Source of the DNA: Verrucomicrobiaceae bacterium
Lineage (GTDB): Bacteria; Verrucomicrobiota; Verrucomicrobiia; Verrucomicrobiales; Verrucomicrobiaceae
Direction of reading: 5' to 3'
Length of the DNA: 56,810 nt
NCBI GenBank assembly: GCA_027487315.1
Contig: JAIYDW010000234.1
Coordinates: forward strand, 1-56,810
How positions within the stretch are numbered: position 1 is the first letter of the stretch; each line of letters begins with the position of its first letter. The position numbers and the translations under genes are program-made. A model generated the notes under the pieces. The model searched no databases, had not been told where the DNA came from, and worked only from the letters and a program-made list of their open reading frames with translations. Positions 26,110 through 35,100 of the stretch are shown in pieces.

Positions 26110-26165
26110 GACAGGAGAATGGGGACAGAAGAATGGCCTTATTCTCCTGTCCCCATTCTTCTGTC
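26110..26165. repeat. Palindromic element E (56 bp), G-richer subtype
   Basis: The layout is 12-2-12-5-11-2-12: GACAGGAGAATG, GG, GACAGAAGAATG, 5 bp, ATTCTCCTGTC, CC, CATTCTTCTGTC. The design of two tandem 12-mers facing two inverted ones is the same as in A-C, and the 12-mer fits GACARRARRATG. The candidate start codon of the next gene (26133) is the ATG that ends the second 12-mer, so its right arm is translated. The dyad extends to ATC/GAT on the outside (26107-26168). Confidence 0.82.
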
Positions 26166-29100
26166 GATCAAATCCTACTTCTCGTGAAAAACCTGCTTCT
26201 CTTCCTTCTCCTCACCACCTTCGCCCACGCCGAGGAGCACTACTTGCTGGCGGCGGACATGCAGGTAATTGAAATCAATCGTGCAGGCAAAGTGCTCGCG
26301 GTTTGGAAGCACCCAGGCCACGGTGGCATTTACGATTCGGCTCGACTACCGGACGGTGGTATTGCTTATGCGCACAGAGGTGGTTTGGCCATGTTTGATG
26401 CGGCGAAGAAGCTCGTCATGGAGCACAAGGCCGTCGCAGGCCCCAAAGGGGCGGAAGCGAACAGCGTGGCCGTGCTCGAAGGCGGGAAAAAGTTCGCACT
26501 CATGGACAGCGGCGTGAATCAGATCCGCATCGTGGATCGCACCGGCACCATCGTGAGCGAGACACCTTTGCCGGATCTCAAGGACGATCCGCTGCACTTT
26601 CGCTATCGCATGATTCGTGAAGTACCGGGTGCCAATGCCTTCTGGGTCGGGCAATACGGACGCAAAACGGTGCTGAAGGTGGAAGCCAAGACCGGCAAGG
26701 TGTTGCAGACGATTCCACTCGATCCGCTGCTGAAGCCTTCTCCAACCGTGAAGAAGGCCTTTGCCACCTTGCAGGCGGAGGATGGGTCGCTGTGGGTCGC
26801 CACTTCCACCGGATGCCATTTGCTGCATGTGGATGCAGCGGGCCAAGAACTCGGCTGCTGGACCATCGAAGACCTGGGCCTGCAATGCCGCTACACGCTT
26901 GGCATGTCACGCCTGGCCAATGGCAACGTGCTCATGGCCTGCGGGGATTATCACATGCAGAAAGCCGAGGAGGGCCGCGATTTGCTCGCGGAGATTGATC
27001 CATCTGGAAAAGTCGTATGGAAGCTTACACGAGATCAGTTGGTGGATCAAGTTGATGGCTACATCGATAAAAAAAGCGGCCTTGAAGAACTGCACATCAC
27101 GAATGTTCACGTCTTTGAATCGCCCGCTCCAAAATCCGCCTCCACGAGACCGATCCACAGCTTCATTGATCAGCATTGCATCGACTGTCATGACGACAGC
27201 GTCGCAAAAGGCGACTTCGACATTACCGCTCTGACCTTTGATCTCAGTCAGGCCGACACACGAGGTCGGTGGACGCGAGTGTTTGATCTGATCGAAAAAG
27301 GCGAGATGCCGCCGCCGGAGAAGTCAGAGGTGACCCTAGCCGAGCGTGACGCCTTCGCCAAGGAACTGGGAGCGAAGCTGCTGGCGGCAGCTCAAGCGGA
27401 AGTGGCCAAAGCGGGTCGCGGCCCTGTTCGCAGGCTCACGCGCGTGGAGTTTGAAAACAATCTCCGCGTGCTGCTAAACCTCCCAGACCTCGACATCCGA
27501 GACAAGCTTCCGGAGGATCGCGACTCGCACGGCTTCACCAAGGTCTCCGCCATGCTTGATGTGTCGCGTGTGCAGATGGAGGGCTATCTCGATGCCACAG
27601 AGACCGCTTTGCGCACGGCGATGGCACGCAGCACGCCGCCTCCGAAACCGCTCACGCAGCGCTTCACGGGCCTGCAGTTGTTTCCTGGGCTCAACACTTT
27701 CGGCGAGCGAGAGGCGATGTTCTTTGCGCGGGACAATCGCATGGTGCCCATCACCAGCGAGGAGGCGAAAAAAATGACGCCGGAACAGCGCAATGACCCC
27801 TCGCTGGAGATGGCGCTCTTCCGCTCTGCGACATGGCCCTACTTTGGTTATCCGCCGGGCTTTCGTGCAAAGACTGACGGCTCGTATCGCGTGCGCTTCA
27901 AAGGTCGGGCGGTGCGGCAGATGCCGGGATTCCGCCTCGTGCCCGCGCATGAACCCGTGGCGATGAGCTTCCGTGCCCGGCAGCCTTCAGGAGCCGATGT
28001 CTCCGGCGATGTTCGAGAGACGGGCGGATGGATGGACCTGCAGCCGGAGTCACGCGAGTTTGAGACAACGATCCATCTCAAAGCAGGCGAAACCTTCGAA
28101 TACAGTCCGCTAGGCCTGCCAGTGCCGTTCATCCGCACGGATGGCGGCTTCTTTTATGATTATCCGCCGATGCCGCCGGAGGGTCATCGCGGCGTGGCGA
28201 TCCAATGGCTCGAAGTCACCGGGCCGCTCGCCGATGCGCAATGGCCTCCGCCCTCGCATCGCGTGCTTTTTGATGAGGTGAATGCCATCAAAGCCACTGC
28301 GGCGGACGCCGAGCTTCTTTTCTGCCGCTTCGCCGCTCGCGCTGCTCTCCGCCCGATCAACGATGAAGCTCACAAGCCCTTCCTCGACCTCATCCAGGCC
28401 AAACTGACCGCTGGAGCCCTTTTTGCCGATGCCATGCTCTCAGGCTATCAGGCGCTGCTTTGCTCCTCGCACTGCCTCTACCTCACCGAACCGAGAAAAG
28501 AGGCCGCAGATGTGCCTTTCGCCATCGCCAACCGTCTCTCGCACTTTCTCTGGAATTCGCGCCCGGATGACGAACTCGCCGAGCTCGCCAAAAAAGGACG
28601 CTTGCACGATGCGGCCACGCTGTCGGCGCAAACAGATCGTCTCATCGCCGATCCGCGCTTCGAGCAGTTTGTGCAGACGTTTGCCAATGAATGGCTCGAT
28701 CTCCGCAAATTGCGGCGCGACATCCCGGATGAGCGTTTGTATCCCGAGTATCGCAAGGACGACTACCTCGTCGATTCGATGGCGCACGAGACGCGGGCAT
28801 TCCTGATGGCGATGGTGCGTGAAAATCTGCCCGCCACCACGCTCGTCACGGCGGACTTCACCTTCGTCAATGATCGCCTCGCGCGGCACTATGATCTGCC
28901 GCGTGTGTCAGGCTCGGCCATGCAGCGTGTGTCCTTGCCGAAAAGCAGCCCGTTTGGAGGTCTCATCACGCAGGCCGCCCTCATGAAACACACCGCGAAT
29001 GGCACCACTACCTCGCCCGTGCTGCGCGGCGTCTGGGTCATGGAAAAGCTGCTCGGTCAGCCGCCGCCACCACCACCGAAGAGCGTCCCCGCCGTCGAGC

Positions 29101-29591
29101 CGGACATCCGCAGTGCCACCACGATCCGCGATCTGCTCGCCAAACACACTGAATCGAAGAGCTGTGCCAGTTGTCATGCCAAGTTCGATCCCGTGGGCTT
29201 CGCCTTGGAGAACTTCGATGTCATGGGTGCCTGGCGGGATCGCTATCGCGGCATGGAGAAAGGCGAGAAAGTCACCGGTTTCGATCCCGCCGGACATCCC
29301 TACACCTACTTCGTCGGCCCCGCCGTCGATGCCTCAGGCAATCTGCCCGGCGGCGATTCCTTTCACGACATTCATGACGTCAAACGCCAACTCGCCGCCA
29401 ACCCTCGCCAGCTCGCCAAAAGCCTCCTCGAACACCTCGTGTTGCATGCGACGGGGACACCCGTGGGTTTCGCAGATCGCGCGGAAGTCGAGTCCATGCT
29501 CGATGCGTGTGCGGCCAGGGGGTATCGCGTTCGGGATTTAATGCAGGCGCTGGTAAGCAGTGAGCTTTTTACCGGAGGACTCGCCAAATGA
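26133..29591 (+). CDS. Exported propeller plus cytochrome c protein with DUF1587/1592/1588/1585
   Basis: This protein is about 1152 residues. The hydrophobic segment KNLLLFLLLTTFAHA is the signal peptide, and residues ~35-335 form a quinoprotein-like propeller (EINRAGKVLAVWKHPG, GCHLLHVDAAGQEL). A cytochrome c CIDCH is near residue 349. DUF1587 follows (RLTRVEFENNLRVLLNL, ~430-500), then a carbohydrate-binding-like middle (~590-700) and DUF1592 (FAIANRLSHFLWNS, ~790-920). DUF1588 (GGLITQAALMKHTANGTTTS, CASCH near 1010) and DUF1585 (LAKSLLEHLVLHATG, ~1085-1150) complete it. It is a periplasmic redox protein of unknown substrate. Possible starts are GTG 26088 (overlaps DUF1501), ATG 26133 inside element E, and GTG 26184, which gives the most compact signal peptide. 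Confidence 0.85.
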   Translation: MALFSCPHSSVDQILLLVKNLLLFLLLTTFAHAEEHYLLAADMQVIEINRAGKVLAVWKHPGHGGIYDSARLPDGGIAYAHRGGLAMFDAAKKLVMEHKAVAGPKGAEANSVAVLEGGKKFALMDSGVNQIRIVDRTGTIVSETPLPDLKDDPLHFRYRMIREVPGANAFWVGQYGRKTVLKVEAKTGKVLQTIPLDPLLKPSPTVKKAFATLQAEDGSLWVATSTGCHLLHVDAAGQELGCWTIEDLGLQCRYTLGMSRLANGNVLMACGDYHMQKAEEGRDLLAEIDPSGKVVWKLTRDQLVDQVDGYIDKKSGLEELHITNVHVFESPAPKSASTRPIHSFIDQHCIDCHDDSVAKGDFDITALTFDLSQADTRGRWTRVFDLIEKGEMPPPEKSEVTLAERDAFAKELGAKLLAAAQAEVAKAGRGPVRRLTRVEFENNLRVLLNLPDLDIRDKLPEDRDSHGFTKVSAMLDVSRVQMEGYLDATETALRTAMARSTPPPKPLTQRFTGLQLFPGLNTFGEREAMFFARDNRMVPITSEEAKKMTPEQRNDPSLEMALFRSATWPYFGYPPGFRAKTDGSYRVRFKGRAVRQMPGFRLVPAHEPVAMSFRARQPSGADVSGDVRETGGWMDLQPESREFETTIHLKAGETFEYSPLGLPVPFIRTDGGFFYDYPPMPPEGHRGVAIQWLEVTGPLADAQWPPPSHRVLFDEVNAIKATAADAELLFCRFAARAALRPINDEAHKPFLDLIQAKLTAGALFADAMLSGYQALLCSSHCLYLTEPRKEAADVPFAIANRLSHFLWNSRPDDELAELAKKGRLHDAATLSAQTDRLIADPRFEQFVQTFANEWLDLRKLRRDIPDERLYPEYRKDDYLVDSMAHETRAFLMAMVRENLPATTLVTADFTFVNDRLARHYDLPRVSGSAMQRVSLPKSSPFGGLITQAALMKHTANGTTTSPVLRGVWVMEKLLGQPPPPPPKSVPAVEPDIRSATTIRDLLAKHTESKSCASCHAKFDPVGFALENFDVMGAWRDRYRGMEKGEKVTGFDPAGHPYTYFVGPAVDASGNLPGGDSFHDIHDVKRQLAANPRQLAKSLLEHLVLHATGTPVGFADRAEVESMLDACAARGYRVRDLMQALVSSELFTGGLAK

Positions 29592-29608
29592 ACCGGAAGC
29601 CTCTATTC

Positions 29609-29707
29609 GATGCCGAAGGCATCCAAGCTATTAGCCGGTGGTTGAGGAGCGGAGCGACGACACCACCGGATCACCGCGCGGAAGAACTCCGCATCCCGGA
29701 GGGATGC
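29609..29707. repeat. Left REP array of the RAYT unit
   Basis: Three hairpins lie in order: GATGCCGAAGGCATC (29609-29623), CCGGTGGTTGAG with matching CACCACCGG (29635-29669), and GCATCCCGGAGGGATGC (29691-29707). The first two, with AGCTATTAGC between them, recur in inverted order on the right side of the transposase gene (30225-30279). This is the expected palindrome set of a REP-associated tyrosine transposase. Confidence 0.8.
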
Positions 29708-29722
29708 CAGCCAGACCGCGCT

Positions 29723-30169
29723 TCAGTCCAGAAAACGATCTTCGTAATTCACGCCTGCCTTCTTCAAAAACTCAACCAACTCCTCACGAAACGTCCTCAC
29801 GCGATGATGCTCCGCTTGGTGCGCGATGTATTTCTGCACATGGAGTCGCGCCGTTGGGCTCACCGTGAACGCGCCATATCCTTCCTGCCACGCAAACTCC
29901 CGCAGCTTGATCTCCTCATGAACCCACACCGACGAAGCCTTCTTCAGTTCCCTCATGAAGTCGGCGAGGCAATGCGTGGCCTTCAAGCCAACAAGCAGAT
30001 GCACGTGGTCAGCAACCCCGCCCACACCTTGAACGAACCCGCCAAGTCCGCCAACCGTTCCCCCAAGGTATTCGTGAAGGCGTTCGCGCCAGGAAATGTC
30101 GATCACGGGGACGCGGTCTTTGGTGGAAAACACGATGTGGTAGTGCAGAGCGAGAAATGTCGATGGCAT
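29723..30169 (-). CDS. REP-associated tyrosine transposase (RAYT, Y1/IS200-like)
   Basis: This 148-residue protein has the Y1 HUH transposase fold. It begins with HYHIVFSTKDR, carries the HUH metal motif in VADHVHLLVGLK, and has the candidate nucleophilic Tyr in VQKYIAHQ. It processes single-stranded REP hairpins; RAYTs are usually domesticated and immobile. The gene is antisense to its surroundings and sits between inverted REP arrays, separating the DUF1587 gene from the DUF1552 gene. The + frame 29588-30289 over the same bases is a shadow. It may also act on other palindromes in the genome, though the 12-mer family here has a different sequence. Confidence 0.88.
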   Translation of the reverse strand: MPSTFLALHYHIVFSTKDRVPVIDISWRERLHEYLGGTVGGLGGFVQGVGGVADHVHLLVGLKATHCLADFMRELKKASSVWVHEEIKLREFAWQEGYGAFTVSPTARLHVQKYIAHQAEHHRVRTFREELVEFLKKAGVNYEDRFLD

Positions 30170-30187
30170 GGCAGCGCGAGTTTGCTG

Positions 30188-30279
30188 GCATCCCTGCGGG
30201 ATGCTCGGTGTTTCCCCATCTTACCCGGTGGTGTCGCTTCGCTCAACCACCGGCTAATAGCTGGGATGCCTTCGGCATC
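30188..30279. repeat. Right REP array of the RAYT unit
   Basis: Hairpins GCATCCCTGCGGGATGC (30188-30204), CCGGTGGTGTCGC with AACCACCGG (30225-30253) and GATGCCTTCGGCATC (30265-30279) mirror the left array. The outer ~55 bp are inverted repeats of 29609-29669 with few differences. The whole unit, from GATGCC to GGCATC, spans 29609-30279. Confidence 0.8.
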
Positions 30280-30327
30280 AGCAACGTGAGTCTCCTCAAC
30301 TCCCAATCTCCTTGTCTAATTGTCCCC

Positions 30328-31635
30328 ATGAACGCCCCCCACATCGCCAACCCCATTCCACGCCGTCGTTTCCTCCGTGGCCTCGGCGTCACACTCGGAC
30401 TTCCCCTGCTTGAGTGCATGACACCCGTCTTCTCCCGTGCCGCATCTCAAACGCCGCCGAAGCGCATGCTACTAATCTCCAACAACCTCGGCGTGCTGCC
30501 GCAGCCCTTCTTCCCGAAGGACAAAGGCCCCGGCTACACGCTCTCGCCTTACTTGAAGGAACTCGCCGCTTTCAGAAACGACTTCACCGTCTTCAGCGGG
30601 CTGTCGCATCCCGCCGTCACCGGCGGGCACAGCACCGAAAACTGCTTTCTCACCGCCGCGCCAGACCCGACTCGCAGCGGCTTCCGCAACAGCATCTCAC
30701 TCGACCAGACCGCCGCCGATGCCCTGGGCCAGCAGACGCGATTTCCCACGTTGAACCTGGGTGTGAACATCGACAAAGCCAACCGCAGCCTCTCCTGGAC
30801 ACGCGATGGCGTGCTGCTGCCCGCCGAGGACAGCCCGGCGGCCTTGTTTCGCAAAATGTTCCTCCAGGGCGATGCCAAGCAGACCGCTCTCTCCCTCAAA
30901 CGCCTGCAAGAACGCGGCAGCGTGCTCGATGTGCTCAGCGAGGACATGCGCGGCTTCCAACGCGGCCTTGGCAGCTCGGATCGCTCGCGCCTGGATCAAT
31001 ACTTGACCTCCGTGCGTGAACTCGAAGAACGCCTCACGATCTCCGGCGAATGGGAGCAAAAGCCAAGGCCCGCCACCAAGTCACCAGAACCCAAGGACAT
31101 TCCTGACAGAGCGAGATTCTTCCCCAAGATTCAGCTCATACTCGACATGGCCCGGCTCGCCTTTGAGTCCGACTCCACCCGCATCATCACCCTCATGGTG
31201 GATGGTTTCGCCACGCCCGCCTTTGAGATCGATGAAAAACACCGCACCCGCGACGGCTATCACAATCTCAGCCACCACGGGCAATCAAAGGAAAAGCTCG
31301 CCGAACTCGAAAAGGTGGACCTGCAGCAGATGCGGCACCTGCGCGACCTCATCTCCGCGCTCGCCACCACACCCACGGCCGACTCCAAACGCCTGCTCGA
31401 CCACACCATGGTCCTTTACGGCAGCAACCTCGGCGATGCCAACGTCCACAACTGCACCAACCTCCCCATCCTCCTTGCTGGTGGCGGCTTCAAGCACGAC
31501 CAACACATCGCCTTCGACACCACGCACAACAAACCGCTGTGCAATCTTTTCGTCTCCATGCTGCAAAACATGGGCGTCGAGTCGGAAGCGTTCGGCAGCA
31601 GCGGCGGAACTCTCACTGGATTGGCACGTATCTGA
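30328..31635 (+). CDS. DUF1552 protein with Tat signal
   Basis: This 435-residue protein has a twin-arginine-type signal (PRRRFLRGLGVTLGLPLLE) and belongs to DUF1552, typically encoded directly after DUF1592/DUF1588/DUF1585 cytochromes, as here. Marks include LLISNNLGVLPQPFFP, GLSHPAVTGGHS, SLDQTAAD and DHTMVLYGSNLGDANVHNC in parts. It shares the alkaline-phosphatase-like theme with DUF1501, and its reaction is unknown. The gene was probably adjacent to the DUF1587 gene before the RAYT unit came between them. Start 30328 (MNAPHIANP) fits the signal; the longer frame from 30157 crosses the REP array. Confidence 0.85.
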   Translation: MNAPHIANPIPRRRFLRGLGVTLGLPLLECMTPVFSRAASQTPPKRMLLISNNLGVLPQPFFPKDKGPGYTLSPYLKELAAFRNDFTVFSGLSHPAVTGGHSTENCFLTAAPDPTRSGFRNSISLDQTAADALGQQTRFPTLNLGVNIDKANRSLSWTRDGVLLPAEDSPAALFRKMFLQGDAKQTALSLKRLQERGSVLDVLSEDMRGFQRGLGSSDRSRLDQYLTSVRELEERLTISGEWEQKPRPATKSPEPKDIPDRARFFPKIQLILDMARLAFESDSTRIITLMVDGFATPAFEIDEKHRTRDGYHNLSHHGQSKEKLAELEKVDLQQMRHLRDLISALATTPTADSKRLLDHTMVLYGSNLGDANVHNCTNLPILLAGGGFKHDQHIAFDTTHNKPLCNLFVSMLQNMGVESEAFGSSGGTLTGLARI

Positions 31636-31638
31636 GGC

Positions 31639-32000
31639 ATGAAACCCCTCTCGACAATCATCACTACCCTGCTACTCCCAACGCTGGCCATTTTTGCCCA
31701 AGCGAAGACAGAATCCGCCAACGCGACCAAAGCCGCGCAACGCGCTTGATGATAGATGGCGCAAGAAGAGCAGCAGCACGAGGCGTTGAAACACATCGCC
31801 CTCTCTCACAATACGGATCGCCTGTTCGTTATCACTCTCGGTGCACCTTAGCTGGACGAGTATCACTCGCATCCCACCCCAGCAGGGCTCACAGACCACC
31901 TGACGGTTTCTTGCATCCTCAGAATCGCGACCCTTTACCACAAGCATCCCCAAAAAATCGGAGGCAAGCCCTCCCCATCCAGTCCGAGCCAGATGACCCC
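31639..32000 (+). pseudogene. Decayed sialidase copy (N-terminal part)
   Basis: An ATG at 31639 opens MKPLSTIITTLLLPTLAIFA, a signal peptide, then AQAKTESANATKAAQRA and three stops (31747-31755). The same frame continues QEEQQHEALKHIALSHNTD, VITLGAP, a stop, then LDEYHSHPTPAGLTDHLTVSC. This parallels the sialidase at 10175 (ANATKVTKRA, QQQREALINIDLSEDTQ, VIARGSP, PDEYHAHPTTAML). Homology fades near 31940-32000 and the propeller is absent. It is a truncated, multiply stopped relic of a second sialidase. Confidence 0.8.
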
Positions 32001-32105
32001 ACTCGTCCATGTCGCGGAACAAACTGGCTGCCTAGCTCCGTTTAACAACAGCACGTGAATCGGCACCAAGCCCAATTCGCCTGCCCAAAACCCCAGCGAC
32101 AAAAC

Positions 32106-35100
32106 ATGAAAAGACCCGTCCCATCCCTCCACATCCGATTCTTTTGCCGCTTCATCCTCCCCACCCTGCTGTTCACTCCGCTAGCCCCCCCCCAAGCAGC
32201 CGACCTCTTTGACAAATCAAACCTCACCGCGTGGTGCATCGTTCCCTTCGACTCCAACAAGCGCTCCCCTGAAGCCCGTGCGGAGATGGTCGCCAAGCTC
32301 GGCTTCAAAAAAGTCGCCTACGACTGGCGGGAGGAACATGTCGTGGAGTTTGAGCGCGAGATCCTCGCGTATCAAAAACACGGCATCGAAATGTTCGCTT
32401 TCTGGAGTGTGCATGACGAGGCACTGCGGCTCTTCGAAAAATACAAACTCCATCCGCAGCTGTGGGTGATGATGAAAGGCACCGGCGAAACGCAGGAGAA
32501 CCAAATCAAATCCGCCGCCGAAGGCCTCCTGCCTATCCTCCAAAAAGCCAAAGCCATTGGCAGCCAAGTGGGCATCTACAACCACGGCGGCTGGGCCGGC
32601 GAGCCCGAGAACATGGTCGCCGTCTGTGACTACCTGAAAAAAAACCACGGCACCGACAACATCGGCATCATCTACAACCTCCACCACGGCCACAGCCACC
32701 TCGACCGCCTGCCGAAGGCCATCGAGGCCATGAAGCCGCATTTGCTCTGCCTCAACCTCAACGGCATGGACATCGCCGGCGACACCAAAGGCCGCAAAAT
32801 TCTCCCCCTCGGCGTCGGCACCCAAGACGTGATGGTCCTGCGCCAAATCCGCGCCAGCGGTTACAGCGGCCCCATCGGCATCCTCAACCACACCAACGAA
32901 GACGCCGAAGGCCGCCTCCTCGACAACCTCGACGGCTTGCAATGGCTCCTTCCCCAACTTGACGACACCCCACCCGGCCCAAAGCCGAGGTATCGCACCT
33001 GGAAGGATCAACCCACCGCTGTTACACCTCCCATCCGAAAAAAGATAGAGATCACTGGCCAGGGTGTGCCGTCCCTAAACAAAGATTTCGGTGACGCCTT
33101 GAAGGGCAGCTACTTCGAACTCGTCAACGAACCCTACCGCTCACTCCCACTCACCATCGAGTGCCGAGCCAAACTCACCGACAAGGATCGCTACAACATC
33201 CTCATTGCCTCCGACACCAAATCCTCCGCCACACACTGGGAACTCTATACCCACGCCAAACGCGGCACCCTCGCTCTCTACCTGCCCGGACGCGGAGGCG
33301 ACTTCGACTCCAAAGTCGATGTCTGCGACGGCCAATGGCACAGCTTGCTCGCCAGCATCGACGAAAAAAACGTCACCCTCTGGATCGACGGCAAACAAGT
33401 TCTCGAAAAGCCCATCCAGCCCCTCACTGGCTCCGCCCAATCCGGCGGCCTCGCCTTCGGCCGCCTCGTCGAAGGCACCCTCGGCTGCGACGGCCTCATC
33501 GACGACGCCCGCATCTCACGCGGCGTCATGAAACCCCGCAAAGGCGACTTCCCCCGCCTGCGCATGGACAACACCCTCGGCCTCTGGGACTTCGACAACC
33601 TCGCCGCCACCCTCCCTCCCCCGGCACCCAAACCCGCCGAATTCAAACCCAATCTGAAACCCCTCAACCCTGACGACAACATCCACTGGAAGGAATTCGT
33701 CAACCGCGAGCGCGTCTTCGACTACTACGGCAAGCAGGCCTTGCAGTTCATGAACCAAACACCGCCCGAACTCATCCCCGCCTTCCCCGGCATGGATGGC
33801 GGCCAGCAAGGCCACTGGGGCAATCAAAACGACCAGGTCACCTGGAAAGACGGCCGCTGGGCCACCAGCGATCTCGGCACCGTCTTCAGCGGTGCCTTCA
33901 AAGGCGCAGGCCTCACGATCCCAAAAGCCGTCTGCGTCCGCTTCGATGACCATTCCGCCGTCTTCGACCCCGAACGCATGGCCTGGCGCCTCGAATGGTC
34001 CGGAGGCTTCATCAAACTCAACGACGCCCGCCACGGCTTCATGGCCGGCGCTCCCATGGACGGACAAGTCACCTCCAAAGAAGAAAAAAAACTCCCCGGC
34101 ACCTACCGCGGCTTCTTCCGTCGAGGCAAAGAAGTCTCCATCATCACTAGCGAGACCACCCTCCCACCTCCCGCCCCAGCCCAATGGCCCCAATGGATCG
34201 AAACCAAAGGCGAACTCGGCACCCAAACCCCCTTCGCCACCGACCGTCTCACCCTCCCCTTCAACAACCCCCACGGCACCCTTTTCTTCATCACCGCCCA
34301 CGACTTTTTCACCGACGACACCGCCGCCATCGCCACCATGACCGGCGAAATCTGGCTCGTCAAAGGCATCGACGAATCCCTCTCCAACCTCCGCTGGAAA
34401 CGCTTCGCCACCGGCCTCCATCAACCCCTCGGCCTCAAGATCATCAACAACCAAATCCACGTCCTGGGCCGCGATCAAATCACCCGCCTCCACGACCTCA
34501 ATGGCGACGACGAAGCAGACTTCTACGAATGCGTCACCAACGTCATGACCACCTCCCCAGGCGGCCACGACTTCATCGTCGGCCTCGAAACCGACGCCCA
34601 AGGCCGCTTCTACTTCGCCTCCGGCAACCAAGGCATCTGCCGCGTTAAGGTGGGGCAAGCTTCTAGCTTGCCCGCATCAGCCAACCTCGATGTCCTCGCC
34701 ACCGGCTTCCGCAACCCCAACGGCCTCGGCCTCTCCCCCGATGGCCGCTTCATCACCACCAGCGTCCAGGAGGGCGACTGGACCCCCGCCACCTCCATCT
34801 GCCAAATCGAACTCGGCCAAAACGAAGGCGCCCACTTCGGCGCCGGCGGCCCCAAAAACGGCCAGCCCCCCGAACCCGTCCTCATGTACCTCCCCCGTGG
34901 CGAAGACAACTCCGCCAGCAGCCAAACCTTCATCACCAGCGAAAAATGGAACTCGCTCAAAGGCGATGGCAACCTGATCCACCTCTCCTCCGGCGGCGGC
35001 AGCGCCTGGCTCGTCATGCGCCAAAAAGCCCAAAACCGCTGGCAGGCCGCCGCCACTCGCATCAGCGGCAACTTCGACTCCGGCCCACAATGCGCCCGCT

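Noticed and set aside
29588-30289. 233-codon + strand frame over the RAYT unit
   Set aside because: It is antisense to a well-recognised transposase and runs through both REP arrays; its protein has no family features.
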